This document shows, in pieces, positions 13,191-24,925 of a stretch of 64,000 nt of DNA. Each line of letters starts with the position of its first letter. The stretch's first letter is position 1. Location of the stretch: positions 920,157 through 984,156 of the forward strand of contig CM050676.1 in assembly GCA_027574665.1 (NCBI GenBank), read 5' to 3'. The stretch comes from Rhynochetos jubatus (Eukaryota; Chordata; Aves; Eurypygiformes; Rhynochetidae). The notes under the pieces were generated by a model, which saw nothing but the letters and a program-made list of their open reading frames with translations, was not told the origin of the DNA and did not search any database. The position numbers were made by a program, and so were the translations under genes.

Positions 13191-16100
13191 GTAAGTGTTG
13201 TGCTTCCCCCTTCCCGAGGGGGACGGGTTCCCAGCAGCAGGATCGATTGGAAACTGTCCACAACAGAGAAACCTGGGCGGGAGGCAGCTCCCATCGCTCC
13301 GGCTGCAGGTCCGGATCTGCGTTGCGTCAGCCGCACTCTGCTCCCTGCCAGTCCTGCTGCCTGCCCCGCCGGGGTGCCAGGAAAACAGGCTCTGGCGGAG
13401 GTGAAATCCTGCCCAGCCCTCCAGGAAAGGGCAGCTGGAGCAGGGCAAGCCAGGGCCTCGCTGCAAGGGCCCTGCTTAGCACACTTGGGGTGTCCCCAGG
13501 CACCCTCGGATGCCCCAGCCCTCTCCCCCATCAGCTTTCCCAAGCGTCTGCACCTCCAGCTGGGAGGTCAGCCTGCCCACGAGCCAAGGGGAACCGGGTC
13601 AAGACCTACAAAGCTCATTGCATGTGGGGCACTGCATGGTGCACAGCCACCCCCGTCCCCTCCACTGGACAGGGCAAAGCCCAGAGCCCTCTGCCACAGC
13701 TCCACTTCCCAGCCAGGGGGGCAAGGAAGGGTCTGCCCAAACATGAGAGGAGTTTGCAGGACTCCACCACCCCAGGGGGTCTCTGCCAGGTCCCATCTCT
13801 GCCCCCCTGCATGGCTCCAGCCCCCCCACCAGCACAGATGGGACCCCTGGCACCAGGGCAGCCCGGTTCCCCGTGGGTGCTGGTTTGTCCCTGCAGCCAC
13901 CCCTTCCCAAAGCTGTGGGGAGGCACGGGGCCAGCTGGGTGCAGGGGTCCTCGCTCCTCACCCAGCGGAAAGTCAGGGGATTTCCAGGCTGTGGGAAAAA
14001 ACAGGAACCGGCTTCGTGTGACAGCGGCCAGACTCCCCCCACCATGGCCACGGCTGGTGGGAGCTGCTCTGCATGCACAAAGCCTGCAGGATCAGGGCCC
14101 CAAAACTCCCACCTTCGACCCCATTTCCCTGCGAGCTGGTGCCCCCCAGGGACCCAGGTGCCCAGGAAAGGTTTTTTCTAGGGAAGCCAGCTCATTTCCC
14201 AGGGACATCCCTGCGCTGCAAGGGCCAAAGCATTGGCACCCAGCTCAGCCACGTTCCCCACGCACCGTGGCTCTCCCACCAGTGTGGGCACAGGGCTGAC
14301 CCAGTGCCCCCAGTCCCACCACCCCACACCAGCATCACTTCTGCTTCATCCCCCTCTTTGGGGCTTTCCGCTCCAGCCCATGGAGCTTTGCCAAGCAGGA
14401 AGGGCAGGGCAGGCAGGGCCACCACGAGGGTGACACCCCACGCGTGTGGTTACCAAGGAAGGCAGACTCTCAGCACACCAGGGGCACCCCTGCCCACTCC
14501 CCAGCTCTGGGGGCTGCCACTGAAGGCAGCTGAACCACAGCCCACGGCAGCCTCAGGGCTTTGAGAGCTTGGGAAGTGCCGGTCTTATGTCACAGCAGCC
14601 ACTGGCTCAACAGGAAAAGTCATGCTGGATCCCAGTCACTGCTGCTCCTTGTGCTGCTGGAGGAGCAGCAGTATCTGCACCCACCCCACTACCTACCCAC
14701 CCCCGTACTTACCCCACCAGAGCCCCACTGCCAGCACAACCCACAGATGCACCTGTAGAAGCACCTGGAAGCCCTCCCCTCCCTTATTAAGAGGCAGCAA
14801 TTAGGGCAGAGGCTTTATCTGCAGCCCTGCACAGGCAGCAGGAGAGGGTGGGCTGGGGGAGGCTCAGCTCCTGCTTGGAGACAGAGTCTGTGGGGCAGGA
14901 TGCCCACATATCTGAAGCATGGCAGCACCTTGCAGGCTGTGCTCTCTGTGGGGGGAGTGCACTGGGGCAGAGCCTGCACTTGGGGGGGGTCTCTGGCTTT
15001 GGGACTGCCTTGGCAGTGGCCACCAGGGACCAACAGGGTCAGAGGGTTTGTGTCTAAAATGGGAACCGGGCTGGGATGGGGGAGGAGGTGGCTGTGGTAA
15101 GGGAAATAAGGGGTTGTGGCAGCAGCTGCAGAGGCGTTGCTGGTTACTGGAGGAGACTGGTTCGTTGCTGAATGGATCTGTGTGTATTCTGCCCGTGCAC
15201 CCACTTATTCATACTTGTATCCTGCTAAATAAATAGCTCTGGGGGATTTTAGGCCCTTGAAGCGCATGGCCAGCTTGACGCCGGCTGTTGCTCTCAGATA
15301 AGGTGGCCGGTGGCCTGGAAGGGACAAGGACAGTCCTGGCTGACCCGTGGGGATGTGCTCATACCTCGTGTGCCCACGGAAGAGTGGGAGCGGGGTGGTT
15401 TATTACAGGGATGTGATTTAACAGAGCCAGAGCCTTTGGTGTCAAGCTCTAAAAAGGGTATTTCAAAAAGCATGACACAACTGCTGCGATTAATTAACGC
15501 GTGCAAATGAATGAAGTCTTCAGAGAGCAGTGCTCGTTGGAGGGATTAAAAGCCCCAACGTGACAAACTGTGCGTGGGAGAAAGGGGACCTTCCCTGCGG
15601 GGCTGGGGTCATCACCTGAGCCAGCACTGCCCTCCCCCAGGGCAAGGCTGCGGGACAGGGGTCCCCGTTTGGGGTGCTCTGACTGTGGTATGGCCATTGG
15701 GTGGGGGCTGCATTGCCTTCTGCCCCTGTGAGCTTCCCCGGCTGGATTAAGGGGCTGGGGTTTGGGTTGGGAAAAGCTGCTATGGCAGCAGGTTGTCGGG
15801 GTGTGTGTGAGGGAGCCCGAGGGGGCTGCAGTTTTGCTGCTGTTGGCTCTACAGCTCCCGAGGGTGAGGTGCTCAGCTCCTGGAAGAGCGAATGGGACCA
15901 TGTGAGCTGTCTGTGCCCAGCCAAGCACATGCCCAAGACCCCGGGGGGCCGCTGGAGAACCCCCAAACCTTTTGCTCTCGTGTTTGAGGACAGGTCCTGT
16001 GGTGGGTACGCACCGCTCTCGCCCCTGGGCCAGCTCTGGCTGCTGGGGCTCCCATGCAAACTGGATCCAGGATCCCCGACTCCTTAAACCCCTTCAGAGG

Positions 16101-17241
16101 GGACTCCCCTCGTGGGAGCAGGGGTCAGGACCACCCAGCTCCCGAGAGCCTTTCTTCCTCCCAGCTTCTCCAGATAAGGCCTTCCTAAATCCAGGGGCTG
16201 TGCCAGCCTGTGCCTTGCTGTGGCTGTGGAGCCTGCGGTGTTCCCCGTTACCAACAGGATCGTCCCCATCCTGGAATCGAGAGGCTGGAGATGAACCCGG
16301 AGCACCCAGCCCATGTGCTGGACACCGCACGGTGCTGCTGCCGGTGGCAAACCTTCTCAGTGCCCCAGAGCAGCAAGCTCGCTCCGACCGTGGGGTCACA
16401 GACCTCCCGGGTCAAGGTCCCCCCTTCCCTCTCGCCGGTGCCGTTGGCAAGAGCCTGTGTTTGGAAAGGCCAAGCAGATAGCGGCGGTTCTGGTCTGCGG
16501 GCGCTTTCCTTCTCGGGCATAAATCACCCCCCAGGTGCTCCCGCTGCCAGCGCAGCGTCAGGGATGCCAACGTAAAACCAGACCTGCCTGGCAGGCTTTT
16601 CTGTGTGACCCCGGCGGGATTTGTCTTCTCAGCCTGGGACTTAAAAAGGGGCGCAGATCCAACACGAGCAATGGGAAACTGGGAAGAAAAGAGACAAGCC
16701 CGGGTGGGAGGGAGAAGCGGGGAGGGAGCGCGGGGTCCAGAGCAGCTCCGCGGTTCAGCGCTGCAGCCGGTGTGCTGTTAGTTGTCGCAGGGACACTCCG
16801 GTGGGATGGCAGCGTGGGGACGTTCCTTGGAAGCGGGTCAGGATTGCAGTGTTCCCAGCTCTCGCGCCGGGACAGCTCCTGCCCCTGTTCTGCAGGTAGG
16901 AAAAGCGGGGAATTTCCTTTCCTTTGGCGAGAAAACCGAGTCTCCAGCGCCCGCTGGGCCCGCGGGCAGGGGCTGACCCCGTCAGCGGCCAAGGCTGCTC
17001 CAGGACCCCGGCTGCCCTCCTGGGATCGGTGGCACGGCGCGGGAGGGAGGCCTGCGGGGCCGGGCCTGCTCACAGCACCCCCTAACCCGGGTGGGAAGGG
17101 CCCGGTGGGGGGTTTCTAGGCCGGGAATGCCGCTCTGCGGGCGGCGCGAGGGACAGCCCTCTGCACCGGGGGTCCTGCCCGCGGGGAGACCCTGCGGCCG
17201 GGGACGCGGGGCCGGGGGTTCCCTCTGCGCCGGGTCCTGCT

Positions 17242-17319
17242 GCCCCCGCACCACCCGGGGGGCTCGGCCCTTCCCTACCGGCCCCCGCACCACCCGGGGG
17301 GTTCGGCCCTCCGCTACCG
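17242..17319. repeat. 39-bp tandem duplication upstream of the SBNO2 exon 1
   Basis: The block beginning GCCCCCGCACCACCCGGGGG occurs at 17242 and 17281, with a few substitutions. It lies about 60 bp upstream of the ETS palindrome and may have duplicated factor-binding sites. Confidence 0.75.
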
Positions 17320-17374
17320 GCGACCCCCGCCCGCCGCTCCCCCCGCCCCGCCCCCTTCCGGCCGGAAGTCCGTG

Positions 17375-17458
17375 TCCCCCCCAAGATGGCCGCGCGCAAC
17401 ACGGAAGCGGGGAGAGGCGGCGGCCGCGGGGCGGGAGCCTGAGCCCCCCGGGACGCAG
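17375..17458 (+). other. SBNO2: SBNO2 exon 1 (5' UTR, start approximate)
   Basis: The exon ends at CAG|GTAAGG (donor at 17459), a near-perfect splice donor, inside the CpG island. Its start is inferred from the ETS and YY1 elements and could shift by tens of bases. It contains an upstream ATG at 17386 in a YY1/TISU-like context that opens an 18-codon uORF ending at TGA 17440-17442. I infer splicing to the exon at 30207 because no other acceptor-plus-start combination fits. RNA evidence would be needed to fix the junction. Confidence 0.65.
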
Positions 17459-20400
17459 GTAAGGGCCGCCCGCGCCCCGCTGATCCTCCGCCGGCTCCCG
17501 GAGCTGCGCCGGGGCTGTGGGCTCGGCCCCCCCTGGACCGTCGCACCCCCGGGCCGGTCTCCTCAGCGGGCGGAGAGCCCCGGGCTGCGCTCCTTGCGGC
17601 CGGGCCGGGGCGTCCCGCGGCCTTGCGGGGGGGGAGCGCTGCCCCCCGGTGTGCCGCCGGGCCTGCCCGGGGCCGCTTGTCGCGGCCGGGGGAGCGGCCC
17701 GTGCCGTGGCCCGGCCCTCGGGCTCGTGTGGCTGTGCCCCGGGGAGCGGCCGGTGTGGGGGGCAGCGAGCACCGGCCCCCGCTCTCCCCCCCTCCCCCGA
17801 CCGGCCGGGTCGCTCGCGTTTGTCCAGGCGTGTCCGTCTCTCGGGTGGTCCCACGGGTGGGGCAGGGCTTATCGCTGTGAATCGGTTACCGAGTGCGAGC
17901 GCCGGGGTCCGTCCCGTTGGGTTTGCGGCGACCGGGCTGGTACCCGCCGGTACCGCGTTTCTGCGCCCTAGAGAACGGGACGGTGCTGCGGGGTGAAGCC
18001 ATCGCGCGCCGCCGGCGCTCCGAGCGGAGACCGGACCCCTCTGACGCTGCCGAGGGGCCGACCCTGGCACGGGAACCGCTGCGGCGCAGCAGCCCAGCTG
18101 GCGGAGGCCAGCCAACTCGTTTTCCTGCGTTCCCCGAGCGGCGTATCCGACGGATGGCAATCCATCGCGGGCCGGGCCGCCCTGCCGAGCTTCTGGCTGT
18201 TGTGGTGTAGCTCTTAATGACCCAATTAAGAGCCTCTGAAAAAGAAGAGCTTATGCTAACAGACTCTTGACTCCGGCGCTGTTAGCGGTCGCCGTCGGTT
18301 CTTGGCATAATGAAATACGGGGTTTCAGAAAGCTCCTGTTCTCAGAAGTAACCGTAAATAGCAGCGTAAGACCTGTGACTTCAAATGATCCCGAGCCCTT
18401 TACAATTCAAACGAGCTGGTCTTTTGAAGGGCAAGTTCTGCAGGTTCAGTGCTGGGATCCAAAACCCTGGGGAGGGTTTTTCTGGTCTGCGCGCTGTTCC
18501 TGATGTAAACGTGGTGGGCAGGAAGGGATCGGCCAGACCTGCTGGGCCCTCGTCGGCTGCAGATCCTCCACGTGTCGTCTGGAACGTCGAGCTCTCCCTC
18601 ACCTACGTGGGTACGTCTGAACTGAGGAGCAGGCAGCGAGGGGGATGGGTTTAAGTGGAAAATTAGGCACTAACACTTTTGCTTTGAGTTCAGGGAACGT
18701 GGTGCGTCCCATGAAGCAGTTTTTGCAGAGCTCGCTATGTAGGATGCCAGCTGGAGACTGTGGAAGCCGGAATTCTGCCCGTGCCTCGGCTGCTGGCTCT
18801 GGTTTTGGTGGACGTTTGCACCCTCGCTTTTCCAAAACAGGACCTGTAGCGGCTCAGCTGGGCGAAGGCTCGTTCGAGCTCCAGCGTGAGTGCTCTTCAG
18901 AGGCAGAGCGTGCGAACTGTCCGAAGCACCTTTTCGGTCGGTGTCCAAGTAGGAGCCTAAACCCGTCCGACACGGCGGCGCTGAGCGCAAAGCTCAGCCC
19001 GAAATCCCCGCATTCTGCCAGCGTGCCCCGTGCTAGGCTGAAGGTACGGAGCTGTGACGGGCGTTAGAGGGGCTCCGGCTGATTCACCGGGGCGATTCTT
19101 CCCCGGGGCTGTGTCGCGCAGCAGCTCGAGGGCTGACCGAAATTGAAAAAGAAAGGGCCGCTTCCTCCCGGGCTCCTTCAGCAGTGTCTAGCCTGTTCTT
19201 GGAATCGTGCTCCGGTTCTTCGGCGCTTTCAGGCCGGCTGACAGGGAAGGTGGATTTTCTCTCTAAGGGCCAATGTCACCGTAAACCCTCAGAACTCGTC
19301 AGGGGATGGCACGGCCCGTGCGGTCTGCGACTGTTTGTGTTAAGTTTGATTCTTTTTCAATCCCATCCGAAAGATTTTGCGGAGTCCCACGTGTGGATTC
19401 TCTTTTCACGCCTTTTAAAAAGCTCCTAGAAGTTCCTAACGTTCCGCTCTGTGCGATTTCCTCCCACGCTTTACCTTTTCAGGGCCTTAATCCTCATCCT
19501 CGAACCAGAACAGGCTTCTGCAAAGTCACTTCTCCCTCCCTTTAGCTGCCTGGTTGCTTGCTGGTGCCGTTCGGCTTTGTGCTTGCGGAGCTCCCCACTC
19601 AGTGGGTCCAACCTCCCCCGGCTAATCCCTTCAGAACAAAACCAGCACAACCGAGCGTCGTGTTTCGTCACGTGCCAGACACGTGACGGGCTGTGCCGGA
19701 CCGGACATTCATCAGAACGCTACGGCGGCTCATGGCAGGGTTTTTAACACCGCTCTGTGCGTGGACAGGAGTTGTGGGGTTCAGACAGTGAGCACACGGG
19801 GTGTTTGGGGGTCGTGTTTCCTGACGGAACGGGCCTTTTTAATGGTTAGATCCCTGGGACGGAGGGTCTGCAATAAAACTGCTGGCACAGTGTCGCTGGT
19901 GAGGGTGCTGTGCTGCGGATCGCGGCAGTCTGGGTCGCTCAGGAAAGCCTTCTTGGCTTCATTAGGAGTTTTACGTTCTCCCAAACCCATTTTTACAGCT
20001 TAAAACTTAAAACTCTTCAGTCTTTTTTGGTTACACGCCCGAGGTCTGTGAGCTGCGGAAGGCGAACAGCTGCCTCTCGCGCGGAGAAGGGGTACGCTGG
20101 AGGGTGGCTGCTTGGCAGTGGTGTTCGTGTGCTTATCGTCGGCAGGGAAGCAGGCTTTGATGTCCTGGAGGAGGTTTTTCCGCCGTGAATGGCTGCGTGC
20201 AGCCGAACCTCGAGACCTGCCCAGCTCCAGCGCAGAGGGTTTCTTCCAGCGCGATTGAACCCGGGGTAGAGCAAAGAACCAGGGGCCGGTGTTTTCTTGG
20301 CTCCTGGCCTTAAGTCAGCCGAGCTCTCCGTGCACTTAAGCAGCGTAACAACGCGTTTCTGCCGTGCAGGTGTCCCTCCGAGGTCGGCGTCGTTGGCGTT

Positions 20401-22049
20401 TGTGTGGGGTTGTGTCGCAGCTCCGTCCAGGTTTGCTTCGCCGCTGTGCTGGGCGCCGCGGCTGCCGTGCTCGCCAGCACTGTCGTGCTCTCACCGTGGT
20501 TTGTTTTCTTCCAGGGCCATATTCCCGGCAGTGGAGAGGAGGGGAGCGGCCCCAGGGCTCTTGGTGTCCCGCTCGCTGGTTGGAGGGGGTGTGGCGGTTC
20601 AAGCCCCCCACTTCTGGGAACCGCTTGGCGCGTTCTCCGGCTGAGCCGCTGGACTGCCTCAACCCGAGCTCTGCCTCCCGGGCCGGCGTGCCTGCGCCTC
20701 GGCAGCGTCGGCGCACGGTTGTGCGAGGGTGATGCTCTGTAGGCTTACACAAAAATGTGCTGAGTGTTTCTTGGCAGCGCTAGGGGAGGCAGTTTTTGCT
20801 CTGTCCAGAAATAGTCATATCTGTTCTCCCAGGTGGAAGAGCAGGCACAGATGGAATATGGCTCTGCCCTACAAGCAGGACCTCTTGCCGGGTCCCGCTC
20901 GGAGCAGTATGTTGTTCCCCGAAGCGCAACTTTTGAGTCTGGGGGCGGCCTGTTAGAGCGAGAGCAGCCTGCGAGCGGAGAGGGCGGCCGCCTGCCTTAC
21001 GCCGCTTCATTGTGGGGAGGTAACAGGAAGCTCGGAAGCTGGCAGCTCTGCTGGCGGAGAAACGGAGCCCAGGGAGGCGGGAAAGATAATGTTCTGGAGT
21101 CACGCTGAGGGGGGGGAATGAGGGGTGAGCTCAGCCTTGCAGGTAGCATCACCAATTAACTTTAATTGCGCAGCCTTGAAACAAAAGTAGTTGAGACAAT
21201 TTGTGTCGGCGGATGGATTAACGACCCTTCGTGTCGTTGCCAGAGCTGCTGTGCCACTCAATGGCCTAATAGTAATCCCTGGAAATTCAGGGAATAGCAC
21301 ACTGGGGCGAGACTCCGGATTAAGCTTTTTCCCTCTCGTTACTTAGCCTTGCGTTTCTGTTGTGACTCCCAACAGCACCGAGGAGCGTCCCAGCTCCGGT
21401 TTGCGCTGGCGTCGATCGCTGTCGCAGCGGGGAGAAGCGCAGCCCCGTCGGTGTTTGGGAGGGGTGGGGAGGTGAGTCTCCTTTCCCTACGAGCTGCGCT
21501 TGCTCTGGGGCCTGAGCCCCTTCCCGGGCGATGGGGTGGCGGTCACTGCTCAGTCTCCATGTGTGGATGCGCTCGGCCGTGCTGTACGGCCCTTCCTCGC
21601 TCCTGCTGCGGCTGTCTCCGTGGCAGACCTGTGGTGTAGATACAGCCATCCTGCAGAGATGTGCTCTTCCCCAGTAAGTCGGATTTTGCCCTGTCAACTG
21701 CGGTGCCTTGTCCTGCGCCTGTCCTTGCTCTGCGCTGGCTGTCCTTGACACCCGGCCTGTCCCCAGGGTGTTGGTTTCCAGCTCTCATTTTTTTTCCTGG
21801 CACTTGTAATAATCAAGTCTGTTATGTGCTGATTTCGCCCTGTCTGTCTTTAAGTCCACCTGTGCGGGGCAGTTAATATTCGTGTAAAGAGGACTTTTCC
21901 CTCCAAAAAGCTGTCTTTGGCTTATTTTTTTCCCCTGTATGGTCTGAGCTTCAGGTGAGGAGGAGCCAGCCCTGCTTGGAGGGTAAAGCGCTTCCTTTTC
22001 ATTCTAGAAACATCACTCTCTCTGGGGGGTAAATCTGCTTTTTTTGCCT

Positions 22050-22690
22050 TGTCGTGCTTTAACCCCAGCCAGCAGCCCCTCGCTCCCCTCCCCTCCTCCA
22101 GCGGAGGAGATTCAGAGGGAAAGACATGGAAGCTCATGGCTTGAGATAAGAACAATTTAATAGTTGAATACAAACAAATATTGTAGTGATGCTAATAATA
22201 TTACCGATACTACTAATACTACTAATATGATAATAGGTGATGAAAATAAAACCAATGACACAGTTGCTCACCCCTCGCTGACCGATACCCAGCCAGGTCC
22301 TGAGTAGTGAGTGTCAGAGCCAGAGAGGGATCACAGCAGAGTCCGAGCGAGCCCCAGGAATGAGAGAGCGACCGAGGGCCAACAACCCACCAGCTCACTG
22401 AGGAACAAACAAGCTGTGGCCCCCGGCCTGTACACTGAGCGTGCCGTGCTGTGGAATGGAATCCCCCTCTGGTCAGCGTGGGTTGGCTGTCTGACCCGTG
22501 TGTCCCCCCCTGCTTGTAGGGAGAAAGTCGGGGACACAGGGGCAGGATCAGGTGCCGGCAAAGCCCTTGGATTGGTGCAAACCCTCCCCAGCACCAGCTG
22601 AACCCCCTGGGGTTATCAGCCTGTGCTCAGGGCAAACCCACACCAGCCCCGGGGAAGAGAATTAACTCCGTCCCGACTAAACCCAGCACA
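22050..22690 (-). mobile_element. Solo LTR of an avian endogenous retrovirus, antisense to SBNO2
   Basis: A 641-bp element bounded by TG...CA on the minus strand: 5' end TGTGCTGGGTTTAGTC at 22690, 3' end GGGGTTAAAGCACGACA at 22050. Inside, on the minus strand, are the block preceding the polyadenylation region (CTATTAAATTGTTCTTATCTC as two parts, with ATTAAA as signal) and a purine-rich 3' segment. This layout matches a very common class of avian ERV LTRs. The expected TATA region is degraded (GTGTACAGG). No internal gag, pol or env sequence flanks it, so it is a solo LTR. I see no clear target-site duplication, suggesting an old insertion. Confidence 0.85.
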
Positions 22691-23393
22691 GATCTTGGAT
22701 GGATCTGGCAAGAACCTTTGGAATTCTTCTTCCCTTTGCATACAGGTTACCTAATTCCAGTAGTTAATCTGCCAAACACGTCGTTTCACACTGCGATTCA
22801 CCGTTGACATGCACAGCCCGGTCAGCAGCCGGGTTTGCCGCGTTTCCGTCTCGGTGTAGCGCACGAGCCTGGCCGTGCGGTGCCCGCGCGCTGCCAGCTC
22901 CGTGTCTGAGCAGTGCTGATGCTCCCAGGCTCGCTCTTCCTTGTTGAAAGCGTTCAGGAGATCAAGGTGGCTTAAAGCGCTTGGGTTCGGGTGCCCTGAA
23001 GTGATCCTGTTCTCATCCTGGATAATAGGTATCTTTTAGACCATCCCTTGCGTTTGTAACTGGAACGGGTTGTATTCCTCGCCTGCCTGAGGTGAGATTT
23101 CATTTTTCCCTTGGTTTTCCTGATTCTCCAGCAGGGAGTCTGCTTTGAGTCCTTCCCTTCTCAAGGATTCAAGGCAAAATCCTTCCCTTCAAGGCAAAAT
23201 GTTGTTTGGTCTAAAGTGTCCAAAAATAAGGTGAGGAGAAACGCTAAAGAGGAACTCGAAGCTGGCTTGGTGCTTGAGACACGAGATGGCTTGTGGGAGT
23301 TCCCTAGGACCAAGTTCCCGTTTCTTTAGGCACTTACGTACTCATTGTGTTTGGGAGAATTCCTGCTGGCTGCAGCTCACGAGGGTGGGAGGC

Positions 23394-23550
23394 GATGGGG
23401 CGGGGGCAGGGGGGTGGGAGGCGATGGAGCACGGCAGGGGCAGGAGGGTGGGAGGCGATGGAGCAGGCAGGGGCAGGAGGGTGGGAGGCGATGGAGCAGG
23501 GCGGGAGGGTGGGAGGCGATGGAGCAGGCAGGGGCAGGAGGTTCAGGGCT
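23394..23550 (+). repeat. Minisatellite, about 33-bp unit, five copies
   Basis: The core GGTGGGAGGCGATGG recurs at 23394, 23413, 23447, 23480 and 23508. Spacings are 19, 34, 33 and 28 bp, so the unit length is irregular. The units are G-rich on the plus strand with GGGG and GGG runs. The array lies in SBNO2 intron 1, and its open frames are a by-product of the repeat. Confidence 0.9.
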
Positions 23551-24684
23551 CCCTTCTGCTCCACGGATGGTGGGAGGGGAATGGATCTGGAAGCCGGAGC
23601 AGGACCGAGCTCAGATTTCTCTGGTCTCTGTGCCATTATGGAGCGCAGGGTAATTCAGGATCAGCAGGTTTAGCCCAGACTGTTCCAGGTGTACCTGTGG
23701 TGTGCGAGCCGGCTGCCTTTAATGGAGACGATGTAAAAGCCACTAACGAAGCCCGAAAGGCAACACGGGGATGTGTTTACTGCGTGTATGAGGGTGGTTT
23801 TCACCTCTGGATTGCAGATACCTGGGAGCTGAGCCCTTACCTACAGCTCTGTCAATCCTGTTTGTTGCAGAGCGGTTCGTTGTCTTTCTCCAGTCGGACA
23901 CTGTCCGCTGCGCCGCTGGTCTGCTGAATTCCTAAAAACCTCGAGCTGTTCACGGTTGAAATCCGTGCTCCGTGGCCTCTGCGCAGCTCCAGGCTGAAGA
24001 GCAAACCCTGCAGCCAGCTGATACTGAAACTGCTCCTGCAGGTTCCCCGGAAGAGCTGATGACACAGTTGGGTTGCCCACGGGGCTCTGTTGTGCCGAGC
24101 AGGGAGCTGGTTTCTTATTAAGCAGCTGCTCGGCTCAAAGGAGCGAGCCCCGTGGCTGGTTTGGGCTTGTGGAATCGTGGCTTGGATGCCATCGCCGACA
24201 CGGGGCCATCGCCGACACGGGCCCGTCGCTTTGCTGTGTCCTGGTGATGCTGGCAGGAGAAAAAGGGCTGGAGTTCGTGAAGTTCCGACCCTTATTCTCG
24301 TGGAGCTGGGCTGCCTTGCTTCCTGCAACCGGGCGCTGGACCTCTCCCGTCCCTTCGCCCGAGCTGCTGGTTGCGGGAGCCTCCTCGGTGGTGGTTCTGG
24401 GAGGCTTCGCTGCGAGCTTTGCGGGTCGTGCGGTGAAAGGAGGTTTTGTGGAAGGGAAACGGAGACTTCCATCCCCGTGGTATTTTGGGGGTTCGTCCCT
24501 GCGCTGGTTGGTGCCGTGGGGTTTTGATTCTTTGGGGTGGTTCTGGTGGGTTTGGTTTTTATGACCGTAGCGGCACTGGAGCGCTTCCATCAGTTCTGTG
24601 TGACAGACGACCCATCTGGAAAATCAGCCTAATTGCTTTGCAGTTCTGTTTTGAGGCGTAATCCACTCGGGAAGCTTCTTGGAA

Positions 24685-24925
24685 TTCCTCGCCGGCGTTC
24701 GCCGCCTCCTCGTAGGAGTGAGGTTTCCCCTGCGCTCGCGGGGACGCGACGTGTGCCGTGCGCTGCACTTCGTTTCGCTGCGATGGCCCGATAACGGCGC
24801 CGGTCACCGAGGTCGAGGCCGCCGTTCTCCGTGATTCTGCGTTCTCCGTTTTCCAGCGCCGTGGAGCGCGCCAGCCGGCTCTCGATTCTCGAATTCGGCG
24901 GTAGCGCCCTGCTCGGGGCCCAGGC
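24685..24925. other. CpG-rich patch in SBNO2 intron 1
   Basis: A short, dense CpG cluster about 5.4 kb upstream of the first coding exon. No first-exon donor stands out. It could be an intronic enhancer or a minor alternative promoter. Confidence 0.4.

Larger units (their letters stand above)
10330..17030. other. Intergenic region between STK11 and SBNO2
   Basis: This separates the two divergent genes. I see one CR1 copy (11727-12052), an isolated exon-like segment (13101-13190) and AATAAA signals near 11023 and 15229 that cannot be tied to a gene. Several Pro/Gly/Ala-rich open frames of 100-420 codons overlap one another on both strands near 13.0-14.3 kb. They have no recognisable domains and no consistent splice structure, so I do not call them genes. 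Confidence 0.7.
17030..18200 (+). promoter_or_regulatory. SBNO2: CpG island with the SBNO2 promoter
   Basis: A second strong CpG island. Just upstream of the inferred first exon are GC boxes (17341-17355), a 14-bp palindrome of two ETS sites (CTTCCGGCCGGAAG, 17355-17368) and a YY1/TISU-like element CAAGATGGCCGC (17382-17393). There is no TATA box. A further CGGAAG lies within the exon (17402-17407). This is a housekeeping-type architecture. A 39-bp duplication at 17242-17319 lies immediately upstream. Confidence 0.8.

Noticed and set aside
13034-14299. 421-codon plus-strand frame and its overlapping partners
   Set aside because: Low-complexity Pro/Ser/Gly translation, with competing frames on both strands and no splice or domain support. 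Only the 13101-13190 segment inside it has exon-like borders, and I kept it separately.
16982-18160. 392-codon minus-strand frame over the SBNO2 CpG island
   Set aside because: Arg/Pro/Gly-rich frame antisense to the promoter, explained by GC content.
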